A DNA stretch of 28,323 bases from Enterospora canceri. Its lineage: Eukaryota > Microsporidia > Enterocytozoonidae. The DNA lies in assembly GCA_002087915.1 (NCBI GenBank), contig LWDP01000024.1:1-28323 (forward strand), in the 5' to 3' direction. The notes below the pieces were generated by a model that did no database searches, was not told the DNA's origin, and was given only the letters and a program-made list of their open reading frames with translations. The translations under genes and the position numbers were made by a program. Below, piece by piece: positions 1 to 8,333 of the stretch (positions are counted from its first letter, which is position 1; every line of letters starts with the position of its first letter).

Positions 1-2480
1 TCTACCTCGTTACTCAATTCCACTATTCTGTTTTTAAGTGTCTCAATATTGCTATCTTTATACTTCTTTTCATCAGTCAACTTCTCAATCTGCTCCTTCA
101 AAATGCCTATTTTCTTGTTGAATTCATCCACCTTGAGCTGCTGATTTCCCATTTCAATCAGTGGCTTCACCTTCTTGTACAATTTCCACCAAAGTGTCCT
201 GTTCAATGCCACGTATCCACTCACATTCTTGCATATCACCTGGATGCTGTCGTTGTAGATCATTTCGTAATTCTTCTTGCGCAGTTCAATCCGATACCTG
301 AATATGCCCTGGGCTGCCTCGGCCAGTCTCGTCAAATAGAGAAGTCTCTTTTCTTCCAAATCACCCAAAATGCCCTGTTTGAAGAATATTCTGCTTTTAC
401 CCGTTTTGTAGTCATTTTGGTCCAGAAACCCCTTCTTCACGAATTGAGCGAGTATCCTGTGACACATCTCCTCCCTTGGCACCTTTTCAGTCTCATCTAC
501 GATGTAGTTGTACCTGTTACACACTTCTGTAAATGTGAGTCTTGATGGATACCCAAGTCTGCTGATTCTGAGACCTTCCAGAATTCCATTGCATTTCAAC
601 TGATCCAAAATAAGTCGCTTATCCAACATTCCTGCTCTTTTGTTCAAATTGGGCAGAATGCACCTAACAAAATGAGGTCGTGTTGTTCCCAACATCGTCA
701 TCAGATTCCTGAGCTGCTCCCTGTGCCCCTGGGCCACTGTCCTGAAAATGCCTTTTTTCTTTGAGTCGCTTATCTTCCCAATCAGCTCGTCCACCTCCTC
801 TGATGAAATGTGCTTGTTCTTGTCTATCCAGTTCTCCACCGTGTACGTCACATCACCAGCATAGTGCTTCAGACTGAACTGTGTGTTGTTTCTTGGTATC
901 TTTGTCACAACTTGTCCACTTTGGTTATTTGTTATTTTTATGCTTAATACTTTTGTTATCACAGTTTGATCTGTTGCCCCTGGCATCACACACTCTTCGT
1001 CCAAATAGCTTAGAACTCCAATTGGGTTGTTTGACTCAATGGCCCTGATACACGGCTCCAAATCCAATCCAAAGTCGATGTAGTCCCATTCGATTCCCTC
1101 TGCCTTGTACACCCTTTGCTCTTCCTCAAACATCTTCGTATTGAAATACTGCTGCAACTTCTCATTCGTGTAGTTTATCAGCAGCTGTTCAAATGAATTC
1201 TCTTTGAATATTTCAAATCCAGCAATATCGAGAATTCCAATGAATGTCTCGTAGGTGCTGGTCTGAAATGACTTGTTGATTCCATCAATCAGCTCACTGA
1301 ACAATTTGCTGTAGAGATTCTTGATGAATGCTTCAACCAGTTTCTGACTTGTTTCCCCTGTTCTGGTGATGTTGACTATTTCTCTACCTGCTACCAGTTT
1401 TGGGTTGAATAGGGCACCAGCCAACTTCTCTGGCTCGAATTCAAGCAGTTCGCTTATCATTTTCAGAAGATCACTGTTCAGAACCTCTGGCTTTGATCCA
1501 TCAGCAAATTTCAGGTTACTCATATGCATGATGCCAGCAATGATTCTGAAGAATGCCATGAAGTCGAGATTGAACAGTTTGAAACAGCTGATCAGATTCA
1601 GACACTCTGCCTCATCATCAATTCCATGGGCTGTTTCAGCCCCATCCCGTGTTATTGCGAAATCACGGTATGTTTTACCAGTCAGGTGCAACTTACTTTT
1701 GATTTCTTCTGGTGCATTCAACACGTAGTAGAAAATGTGGTAGCTTCGCTCATTTGGACCCAATGACGTGATTCTGGATACTTCTAACAGGTATTTCTCA
1801 ATCTTCCCGCCTACAATCATTTTGTTAGCGAAGAAGACCCTAATGAATTTGCCAAAACGAGAGCTATTCTCATTCTTGACAGTTTTTGTATTTCCAAAGG
1901 CCTCAATCAGCGGATTGGCCCTTAGAAGCAGATTGTGTACGTTATTTCTGTTGTCCCTGTTTGTGTAGCTCAGGTATTCGATGATTTTCTTAGTGTTTTC
2001 TGTTTTGCCTGCACCTGATTCTCCTGTGATCAGAATGGACTGGTTTACACCTGAGCCAACCATGAGATCGTACGCCTGATTAATTGTCATGTAAATGTGG
2101 GGACTAATGTGCTTCTTAATTTCAATCTTCCTTTTGGTTTCGTCAGAGTAGATTTCGTCCATTGGCTTGTACGGATTCACCGAAACCATGAACATTCCAC
2201 TGGTCGTGTAGATCTGATCCATTTCGTACCTGTTTTTCAGCGTATCCAACACACTTGGCTCATTCAAATAGCTCAGTTGCGCCAGGTCGTCCACGCTCGA
2301 GAGCTTCTTGGAGTTGACCTTGAAGACGTCGTCTGTTTTGTAGGTGGACCCATCGCAACAGGTCACCGTTGAAATATCCTCGCTCTGAACGTACTTCATG
2401 ACGTACTCATCCTCTGTATCATGGACCCAAACTGCCTTCTTGTTCTCTCCTGTTTTGTTTGAATTCATGTTAACTTCCAT
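1..2480 (-). CDS. Myosin II heavy chain, partial (C-terminal tail lies beyond the window edge)
   Basis: Actin-based motor ATPase. The frame is open from the ATG at 2480 to base 1 (about 826 codons) with no stop, so the tail is cut off. Seen in the translation: a P-loop GESGAGKTE around residues 151-160, switch I NENSSRFGKF around 200-210, switch II DIAGFE around 417, a converter-like stretch YKTGKSRIFFKQGILG near 690-710, two degenerate IQ-like segments, then WWKLYKKVKPL, the conserved head-to-rod junction of conventional myosins, followed by charged heptad-like sequence. This order and the rod junction support class II. The start is chosen because the minus strand reads TTTTAACCC directly before the ATG; an in-frame ATG four codons later is an alternative. 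A coiled-coil dimeric tail is inferred, not seen in full. No broken motif was noticed. Confidence 0.95.
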   Translation of the reverse strand, partial: MEVNMNSNKTGENKKAVWVHDTEDEYVMKYVQSEDISTVTCCDGSTYKTDDVFKVNSKKLSSVDDLAQLSYLNEPSVLDTLKNRYEMDQIYTTSGMFMVSVNPYKPMDEIYSDETKRKIEIKKHISPHIYMTINQAYDLMVGSGVNQSILITGESGAGKTENTKKIIEYLSYTNRDNRNNVHNLLLRANPLIEAFGNTKTVKNENSSRFGKFIRVFFANKMIVGGKIEKYLLEVSRITSLGPNERSYHIFYYVLNAPEEIKSKLHLTGKTYRDFAITRDGAETAHGIDDEAECLNLISCFKLFNLDFMAFFRIIAGIMHMSNLKFADGSKPEVLNSDLLKMISELLEFEPEKLAGALFNPKLVAGREIVNITRTGETSQKLVEAFIKNLYSKLFSELIDGINKSFQTSTYETFIGILDIAGFEIFKENSFEQLLINYTNEKLQQYFNTKMFEEEQRVYKAEGIEWDYIDFGLDLEPCIRAIESNNPIGVLSYLDEECVMPGATDQTVITKVLSIKITNNQSGQVVTKIPRNNTQFSLKHYAGDVTYTVENWIDKNKHISSEEVDELIGKISDSKKKGIFRTVAQGHREQLRNLMTMLGTTRPHFVRCILPNLNKRAGMLDKRLILDQLKCNGILEGLRISRLGYPSRLTFTEVCNRYNYIVDETEKVPREEMCHRILAQFVKKGFLDQNDYKTGKSRIFFKQGILGDLEEKRLLYLTRLAEAAQGIFRYRIELRKKNYEMIYNDSIQVICKNVSGYVALNRTLWWKLYKKVKPLIEMGNQQLKVDEFNKKIGILKEQIEKLTDEKKYKDSNIETLKNRIVELSNEV

Positions 2481-2519
2481 GGGTTAAAATTGATATTTTG
2501 TTTGTTTCCTTTATGCTTA

Positions 2520-2960
2520 TTAGAATTCATGCATTAGTCTCTGAAATGCTTTCAGGCGACTGGTTTCCTTCACCGAATGCTTTTTGTGACTGCTTTTGGT
2601 GAATTGTTTGCATAATGCATGAAACTGTATACATTGATCAGGAGTATAGAATTCTATTTCGTACTTTTTGTTGACCAGAATGCTTTTGCCTGACATTTCA
2701 GTAGCACAGCCGTGGAACTCAGCTAACAAAACGTATTCCATGCTCTTTAAATTGACCAATTCCACTGTTATTCTTGATTCTGTTACAAATATGCGTATTT
2801 TCATGTTCTCATTTGAATAGATGCTGATTTCGTCAGATACGCTGTTTACGAAGAGTGTTTGATGTAGATTGCGTAGGTCTCTATTGCATATTGAGCGTAG
2901 ATCTCTGCTATCTTCTGGCTTGATTCTGTATCTAAAGATGTCGAACCCTATAAAATGCAT
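2520..2960 (-). CDS. Hypothetical protein, 146 aa, possibly with a PH-like fold
   Basis: Function not recognised. The product begins MHFIGFDIFRYRIKPEDS and ends with a basic tail. The middle is rich in short alternating hydrophobic stretches that suggest beta strands, followed by a probable helix (DQCIQFHALCKQF). That pattern would fit the end of a PH-like fold, but this is only a guess from composition. There is no signal peptide or membrane segment. It lies between RLP24 and myosin, all on the minus strand, with about 40-60 bp spacers. The start has no C-rich motif close upstream; instead it sits beside two TTATGCAT-type palindromes at 2955-2972, so the exact start is less certain than for its neighbours. 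Confidence 0.6.
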   Translation of the reverse strand: MHFIGFDIFRYRIKPEDSRDLRSICNRDLRNLHQTLFVNSVSDEISIYSNENMKIRIFVTESRITVELVNLKSMEYVLLAEFHGCATEMSGKSILVNKKYEIEFYTPDQCIQFHALCKQFTKSSHKKHSVKETSRLKAFQRLMHEF

Positions 2961-3019
2961 AATTTATGCATGATATTATTTATGAACCAAATAAGCTTAA
3001 ATACGAACAAATTCCACTA

Positions 3020-3499
3020 TTAGTTTAACATAGGCTCTGTCCTCTTTTCGGCCTTCTTCTTCACAATTCTCCTTCTTAGCTTCTCGTAGTCGTTTTGCAA
3101 CAGTCTCTCATTCTTAGTCATAAATGCCAGATCATGCATCTTTGATTGCTCCTTTGCCTTCATGATTCTATCAACTGTGGCTGCTCTATCAATCTGCTGC
3201 TTCTTCTCAATCACCAGTGGTATTGCTTCTACAACCTGTGCCATTCTTGCTCTGTTGTACATCATTGGCTCATCCATTCTACGCTCAAACTGTGCAATTC
3301 TGTCGTCCACAACGTCCTTTCCTCGCAGAATTCTGCTGATCTTGGTCCATTTGACTTTTCGTGGATTCTTCCTCAGTTTGAACAACTTGTGGCATTTTGA
3401 TCTGCAGAAGTTGAATACGGTGCTATCACCGCGTACAAAAACAGTTCCCTTTCCTGGATAGATATTCGCAGAACAGAACCAGCATTTTTCAATTCTCAT
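3020..3499 (-). CDS. RLP24: Ribosome biogenesis protein RLP24 (L24e family)
   Basis: Nucleolar placeholder on pre-60S particles that is later exchanged for ribosomal protein eL24; in yeast it recruits the AAA ATPase Drg1. The 159-residue product has the family N-terminus MRIEKCWFCSANIYPGKG, a Cys4 zinc ribbon (Cys6, Cys9, Cys32, Cys36) and the block FCRSKCHKLFKLRKNPRKVKW. The C-terminal extension beyond the L24e core (roughly residues 70-159, highly basic, helical) separates RLP24 from ribosomal eL24. The length is slightly below yeast RLP24. The start is supported by AAAATTTTTACCC a few bases upstream of the ATG. It lies 22 bp downstream of the UTP4-like gene on the same strand, pairing two ribosome-assembly genes. 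Confidence 0.92.
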   Translation of the reverse strand: MRIEKCWFCSANIYPGKGTVFVRGDSTVFNFCRSKCHKLFKLRKNPRKVKWTKISRILRGKDVVDDRIAQFERRMDEPMMYNRARMAQVVEAIPLVIEKKQQIDRAATVDRIMKAKEQSKMHDLAFMTKNERLLQNDYEKLRRRIVKKKAEKRTEPMLN

Positions 3500-3521
3500 T
3501 CTGGGTAAAAATTTTGTATTT

Positions 3522-5216
3522 TCATTTGTTACCGTATTTTGCCTGATAATTCGTGCTCTTGCCTTTTCTGACTACTTCTTCCCAATTGAGTTGGACTATC
3601 AGAATGCTATCTGATAAAATAGATCCATGTTGTACAATTGCACCCAAATCAGTTCTATCACCAGTCAAATCAACCAAATACCTTTCATTTGTGCAATATT
3701 GCTGATTGATTATTTGTTTAAGCATTTCCCACGGCTTTATATTGTTCACTGTCTCTGTACTGATGACCTGACTCTTTTCGTTGAGTTGACTGATTTGATA
3801 TTGATCACTAGATTTTGTTAGTAGCGTATTATTGGATGCATCAACTATGATGTTGCTGATTTTAGTGCACTCTATTGAATCTTCTTCAATGTTGTAGAGT
3901 GTGTTATCAAATACAAATGTGTTTTCATTCACCTGTAAAATTCTACAGATTTTATCACAGCTTATTCCGGTGTTGATTTCACTGCTTTCCTTGTAGTTGA
4001 AGAGCAGCAATTCGAATTCCTTGGTCAACATCACCAGATTGTTGCCAATGAATCTGAGACATCTGCAACCAGGCCACTTTTTCACACATTCCATTTCACC
4101 CTGTTTTATTTCGTACACATTTGTGCTATTATTCGTTGTTAGTGCAATATACGATCCATCATTTGATATATCACAATCCAGTATGATATTTTCAGTAGTT
4201 AATTTTATCAGGTGTCGTAAACCTGGTTTCTGCTCTTCAAAAATAAGTTTGGTGTTGTTGATTCTATTCAGAATATCACTAGTTGTTGCATTGTTATTGA
4301 TTTGGTCTCTTGTTTCAATAGTATTGGTTGTTATTTCATAAATGTTCAATTTGTTACCGTCTGCTATTAACCAACTCTTCTTGCCACTTCTAACAAGCTC
4401 CTCTTCAAATATTCTCTTTACAAAAATATTGTACTTCTTGTTCCAGTCCACCTGAACAAATAAGCTGTCTTTTCCGTAACTGAATACATCACCATCAATT
4501 TCTATAAATCCATTGATGTTATCACAGTGTGCGGTATAATTGGCCTTATGAACTATTTTTCTTCCAACTGTATAAATCTGGTATCTTTGGTTGCTATTCA
4601 CTATTACATCCCCATCTTTACAGACCAAACCTGTCGGATTTTCTATCATAATTTTGTCCAATACAACAAACTCCTTCATGTAGTACAGTGAATCACTATC
4701 AATCATCACATGTTCATTTTCTCGTAGTTCTGATACTCCCTTAATGATTCCTTTGAATTCACTTTCATTTATCAGTTTCATTTCCCTATCAAAAACATTT
4801 AGCGTATTGTCTTCAAGTGACACGAATATTGTTTCTTTTGTAACAAATACGCCTATTATTCTGGTAGTAAATCTCTTGATGATTTCGTCATCGAAATCTA
4901 GTATTTCTTTCTCAACCCAATACATTTTGTTGTTGATTAGGCCACCTGTTCCTTTGATTTCTAGAATGCTAAAATCACTTGTATTGAACTCGTATATCTT
5001 ATTGTCAGCTGTAGAAACTAAAAGATTGTTGTTGAATCCCTCCACTATCCTTTCTATTTTCAATTTCACATCAATTCTACACACAAATTTATGCGTCAGT
5101 AAATCAACGAGGTCAATAGTTCCATTTTCTCTGAACAGAAACACAGACTGTCCCCTTCCAAAGGAGCAAGTTATTCCACTGAAACTGGCATTCGTCTTGT
5201 GTACAGTCAGTTGCAT
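3522..5216 (-). CDS. UTP4: WD40-type protein, probable UTP4/Cirhin homologue of the SSU processome
   Basis: Predicted 564-residue beta-propeller protein. The N-terminus (SVFLFRENGTIDLVD) resembles the first blade of UTP4, whose family carries an ENGTI-type motif there. Later segments (for example GDVFSYGKDSLFVQVDW, and GSYIALTTNNSTNVYEI around residue 355) look like degenerate WD repeats lacking clear terminal WD pairs. The C-terminus (SILIVQLNWEEVVRKG) resembles the short tail UTP4 carries after its second propeller. UTP4 belongs to the t-UTP subcomplex that engages nascent pre-rRNA for 18S processing. The upstream sequence AAAATTTTTAGCC resembles that of the adjacent RLP24, consistent with co-expression. 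Another tandem-propeller t-UTP protein remains possible; the family assignment rests on short motifs. Confidence 0.58.
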   Translation of the reverse strand: MQLTVHKTNASFSGITCSFGRGQSVFLFRENGTIDLVDLLTHKFVCRIDVKLKIERIVEGFNNNLLVSTADNKIYEFNTSDFSILEIKGTGGLINNKMYWVEKEILDFDDEIIKRFTTRIIGVFVTKETIFVSLEDNTLNVFDREMKLINESEFKGIIKGVSELRENEHVMIDSDSLYYMKEFVVLDKIMIENPTGLVCKDGDVIVNSNQRYQIYTVGRKIVHKANYTAHCDNINGFIEIDGDVFSYGKDSLFVQVDWNKKYNIFVKRIFEEELVRSGKKSWLIADGNKLNIYEITTNTIETRDQINNNATTSDILNRINNTKLIFEEQKPGLRHLIKLTTENIILDCDISNDGSYIALTTNNSTNVYEIKQGEMECVKKWPGCRCLRFIGNNLVMLTKEFELLLFNYKESSEINTGISCDKICRILQVNENTFVFDNTLYNIEEDSIECTKISNIIVDASNNTLLTKSSDQYQISQLNEKSQVISTETVNNIKPWEMLKQIINQQYCTNERYLVDLTGDRTDLGAIVQHGSILSDSILIVQLNWEEVVRKGKSTNYQAKYGNK

Positions 5217-5294
5217 GTAGGCTAAAAATTTTATAAATTCCCTTTATGCATAATGCGTTTTTTATAAGTCTTTTAAGCTTAAAAACAAACAAAT

Positions 5295-5789
5295 TCACTT
5301 ACCTTTATGCACAGTACCCTTAGAAAGCTTCTCGCATTCCAATACGAACTTTTTGTGATCGAATCTCGGCTTGTACTTCTCAACTGGCTTGTAGAGACTC
5401 GGCAAATAGGCCGCCTCTCCAAATATCGTGCTGCTAAACCCTGGTTTTATCTCCTCTGCCTCTCTTTGTATCAGGTGCTTTTCCACAAAAATCTCTTCCT
5501 CCATCTTCATATGCAACTTATTCATGTATTCGTCACTTAACAGTCCCTTTTTGTAGAGCCTGTCTGCTGAACTCTCTTCCTCGCGTAGTGCTTCTGACAC
5601 CTCTGTCAGATACTTCGCTGCTCTCAGAAGCTGCGCCTTCTTTTTGTTTGGCTTCTCGTAGTAGAATTCTTCTATGTATTTCAGGAACTCTGGATTGGTT
5701 GTTTCCATCGATTCCTTCTCCTTCTTAATTCGTATCGTGTATAAAACGATGAAGCATGCCACCAGTAGACTAACAATAACAATGAACAT
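5295..5789 (-). CDS. SEC66: SEC66/SEC71-like subunit of the ER post-translational translocon
   Basis: Component of the Sec62/63 complex that works with the Sec61 channel in post-translational import into the ER. The 164-residue product starts with one membrane segment (about residues 1-18, followed by RIKKEK). The family core includes KKAQLLRAAKYL, then RLYKKGLLSDEYMNKL and a glutamate-rich helix ending AEEIKPGFSSTIFGEAA, which matches the Sec66 block of a helix followed by G-x-x-x-T-I-F. It is shorter than yeast Sec66 (about 206 aa). The start has CTCCCC upstream (TCTCCCCAAAATG). The stop codon overlaps a GGTAAGTGA sequence, discussed as a possible splice donor; the intron-free model is preferred. 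It is divergently arranged with the gene at 5891. Confidence 0.82.
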   Translation of the reverse strand: MFIVIVSLLVACFIVLYTIRIKKEKESMETTNPEFLKYIEEFYYEKPNKKKAQLLRAAKYLTEVSEALREEESSADRLYKKGLLSDEYMNKLHMKMEEEIFVEKHLIQREAEEIKPGFSSTIFGEAAYLPSLYKPVEKYKPRFDHKKFVLECEKLSKGTVHKGK

Positions 5790-5890
5790 TTTGGGGAGAA
5801 ATAATTGGAATTGTTGTAATCAAGAGATGTATCTGTTTATACAGCAATTATAATTCTAATTTATTAAGCAAATTGATATTAACAACCCCA
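5790..5890. promoter_or_regulatory. Divergent promoter region between SEC66 and family A protein 1
   Basis: A 101-bp AT-rich spacer separates two outward-facing genes. Each ATG is immediately preceded by a C-rich start motif on its own strand: TCTCCCCAAA on the minus side and ACAACCCCA on the plus side. No TATA element can be assigned with confidence. Confidence 0.55.
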
Positions 5891-6505
5891 ATGAACTATT
5901 TGATTGGATTCCAGGTTATTGCTGAAATCAGAACAGCATCAATGAATGCAATCAACGACGAGGAAGCAGGGTACATTGCATATAAGGCAGAATACAAGCA
6001 CGATATAGATCGCCTTATGTTGTACAATACTAAATTTGTATTAGACCTTCATCAACTGACAGCTGCAGATTTTAGTGGATTGGAAACACTATTTGCATTG
6101 AAATGCCTTACGAATTCAGAGAATGCAAACAAAACAATTGTCAAATTGAGTCTATTACTGAAAATTCTGCCTAAAAAAATCATCAACCTGAAAAACGGTA
6201 ATTTGATTTTTAATGATGAAACCAGAACATTCCTGTACAGCAACATGTATTGTTGTATGAAGATGACACTAAAAATACATCTGATACTCAAAGAAAGAAA
6301 GGTGCTCGTAGGCCATGCAGCATATTTGAGTGAAATGATATCAAAAAATGAGAATCTCGGGATATTTAAAGATAGCTCTCAATGGAAACAAACCAGTCTG
6401 ATGCTAGTGAATTCAGTACAGAAATTCAATGCCATCGAATATGATTTCCAACAACTCAAGTGTATTACAGCAGAAATCAAAAATATCATTGACACAGCTT
6501 ATTAA
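5891..6505 (+). CDS. Family A protein 1: predicted secreted or membrane-targeted helical protein, 204 aa
   Basis: Function not recognised. The start at 5891 is chosen because CAACCCCA precedes the ATG; the frame opens slightly earlier without an ATG. The N-terminus MNYLIGFQVIAEI is a weak signal-like hydrophobic stretch. The rest is predominantly helical and leucine/lysine-rich. It is paralogous to the next gene: the segments around VKLSLLLKILPKKIINLKNG and IKLKCKMRHLPGKINSLEKG align, as do flanking blocks of equal length. Both continue with a tyrosine- and cysteine-bearing helix (NMYCCMKM versus TAYDCLNL). The pair looks like a local tandem duplication of a lineage-specific gene. Location outside the parasite cytosol is inferred mainly from the clearer signal peptide of the partner. 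Confidence 0.75.
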   Translation: MNYLIGFQVIAEIRTASMNAINDEEAGYIAYKAEYKHDIDRLMLYNTKFVLDLHQLTAADFSGLETLFALKCLTNSENANKTIVKLSLLLKILPKKIINLKNGNLIFNDETRTFLYSNMYCCMKMTLKIHLILKERKVLVGHAAYLSEMISKNENLGIFKDSSQWKQTSLMLVNSVQKFNAIEYDFQQLKCITAEIKNIIDTAY

Positions 6506-6541
6506 TAAACGAATATGACAATATTCCTATATTTTGACCCT

Positions 6542-7180
6542 ATGTTCTATTTGATTGTTCATTTACTGATATCAGTAGTGTTTTCTAGTGAAATTATCGT
6601 AGAAGAAAACCGATACAGTGATTATTTCAAATGTTACAAGGATAATATCAAGAAATTTCATGAAACCAAGGATAAATTCAACTTTGATATCAACACAATT
6701 ACAATTACAGAATACAACATCCTCAAGGATGATTTAAAAGCACAATTTGTGTTCTTCGATGCCAGCAAAAAAGAACTCTTGATAAAATTGAAGTGCAAAA
6801 TGAGACATTTGCCTGGAAAAATCAATAGTCTTGAAAAAGGTTCTACCAGTTCCTTTTTGCATGTCAAGAATAGGATCAGAATCAAATTGTACATTACGGC
6901 ATATGATTGCCTAAATTTGCTCTTAAAAACTGATGAGATATTAACAGAATGTGTAATATTACAAGAGCATACTAAACTAATACATAATCCAATGATTGTT
7001 TTCAATCAAAATGAGGTTGTAGCAATTGATGATGAACTCTGCAGAATAAAGGCAAGTCTGAACATGGCATTATCACGTTCTATGCATATGGCAAAGAGGT
7101 ATTATGATCTTAGAGATTCAATAATCAGAATTCAAGAAATCATTGCATCTATCGAGAATTCCAGCTGCATCAGTGACTAA
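6542..7180 (+). CDS. Family A protein 2: predicted secreted helical protein, 212 aa
   Basis: Tandem paralogue of the preceding gene, 36 bp downstream. An in-frame ATG exists at 6515, but the ATG at 6542 is preferred: it follows TTTTGACCCT (the C-rich start motif) and gives a clean signal peptide, MFYLIVHLLISVVFSSEI. The mature part is helical and charged, with scattered cysteines. It shares with its neighbour the central block LPGKINSLEKG (LPKKIINLKNG there) and a similar overall length. No known domain was recognised. Divergence between the two copies is high, as expected of fast-evolving secreted proteins in a parasite; a role at the host interface is inference. Confidence 0.78.
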   Translation: MFYLIVHLLISVVFSSEIIVEENRYSDYFKCYKDNIKKFHETKDKFNFDINTITITEYNILKDDLKAQFVFFDASKKELLIKLKCKMRHLPGKINSLEKGSTSSFLHVKNRIRIKLYITAYDCLNLLLKTDEILTECVILQEHTKLIHNPMIVFNQNEVVAIDDELCRIKASLNMALSRSMHMAKRYYDLRDSIIRIQEIIASIENSSCISD

Positions 7181-7301
7181 ACCTTATGAATTACTCAATA
7201 GTTCACTATTAGTAGAACCTGAATTGCTAAATATTTACAATATCAATGTTCATTCATATTTCTCCTATTTATTCTAAGAAATGTTCCATTTATCCCTTAA
7301 A

Positions 7302-8255
7302 ATGGTTAAAGCAGCAAATGTCATTTCATTTACCAAAAAAGATACATGTGACATCAAAGTAGATAAAGAACAGCGAATCAAACAGATTCTACTGCTAGTT
7401 GCCCTGTTTATCATCTCATTCCTGATAGCGATGATGATAATTCTGCCACTTGAAATGAGATACCGTAAAAAAGCGTTTATTAAAGACATGAGCAAGAAAG
7501 GAAGTGATATCAACGCATTCAACCTTGATGAACTCAAGGAGCTGATGAATAGCAATGAATTTGCCCTGGACTACATTCAAGAAATTCAGAAGGAAATTGA
7601 TTCATCCTACAATTCTGATAGGATGGATTCCCTAGGAAGAGAGCAAATGACTAGTTCTGAATTTGATTTATCCTCTGCCCTATTTACGCCAAAGAACCTG
7701 GGGAGCATCGTCGTTCAAAAGGCATTTCCAGACGGATCCTGTGGATACCACTCGATCATGGATGGAATCTACGACTGGTTGAAGGATAAGAACTCCAAAC
7801 AGCACAAGAATTTCTTTGACAAGTCATTTGGAGATGGCTTGATCAATCCAATAGTGATTGACTATTTTCATGGCAAGGCATTGAAAGTTCTTAATTCATA
7901 CAAGTCATACGGTGAGATTCCTCAGAACGAAACCGCCTATCTCAATCAGTGCCTGAGGATTATGAGTTGCATTGGGATGTTTAAGAAGAATGACCAATTC
8001 TGTGAATTTCCTGATGAAAAATACACTGATGAACTCAAATTGACGAAAATGATGAATACGAAGGAGTGGATTGGAACTGACGAGATTGAATTCATCTCAG
8101 AGGCATTGGAAGTCTCAATTTACCCCATCTACAAGATGGGAAATGCCGCAAAATACACAAATTTACCATTCCGTCATATAACAAATGTAGTACGACCTGA
8201 GACAATATTCTTGTTATTCAGGGTGAATCACTACGACAGAATAATTGATATGTAA
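7302..8255 (+). CDS. Membrane-anchored OTU-like cysteine protease (putative deubiquitinase)
   Basis: The 317-residue product has a cytosolic-type N-terminus, one membrane segment (about residues 29-50, then EMRYRKK), a charged linker, and an OTU-like domain. Catalytic landmarks: FPDGSCGYHSIMDGIY with Asp-Gly-Ser-Cys and the nucleophile at Cys147; the block TKEWIGTDEIEFISEALEVSIYPI, matching the OTU strand-helix region (W-G-x-x-E-I-x-x-x-x-x-x); and VNHYD near the C-terminus with candidate catalytic His310. All expected active-site residues appear present. OTU enzymes cleave ubiquitin or ubiquitin-like chains. Start chosen at 7302 because TTTATCCCTTAAA precedes it; an ATG at 7281 would add seven residues. 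It is flanked by two duplicated secreted-protein families. Topology (domain inside the parasite or facing the ER lumen/exterior) cannot be settled here. Confidence 0.8.
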   Translation: MVKAANVISFTKKDTCDIKVDKEQRIKQILLLVALFIISFLIAMMIILPLEMRYRKKAFIKDMSKKGSDINAFNLDELKELMNSNEFALDYIQEIQKEIDSSYNSDRMDSLGREQMTSSEFDLSSALFTPKNLGSIVVQKAFPDGSCGYHSIMDGIYDWLKDKNSKQHKNFFDKSFGDGLINPIVIDYFHGKALKVLNSYKSYGEIPQNETAYLNQCLRIMSCIGMFKKNDQFCEFPDEKYTDELKLTKMMNTKEWIGTDEIEFISEALEVSIYPIYKMGNAAKYTNLPFRHITNVVRPETIFLLFRVNHYDRIIDM

Positions 8256-8333
8256 GTGTCAGAATAGTAAAGTGTGACGGTTGTTGTGATCTCATCATTT
8301 TTGTTGTCTTGTGCAAATTTTCACAGATCCCCA

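Noticed and set aside
1366..2372. Plus-strand frames within the myosin region
   Set aside because: The minus strand encodes continuous, motif-complete myosin here; the plus frames have no family similarity.
5261..5303. A 33-base intron at the end of SEC66 (GTAAGT to AAAAG)
   Set aside because: Splicing would only change the last few residues before a stop, and there is no clear branch site; the recurrent TTAAGCTTA element explains the conserved look of the sequence.
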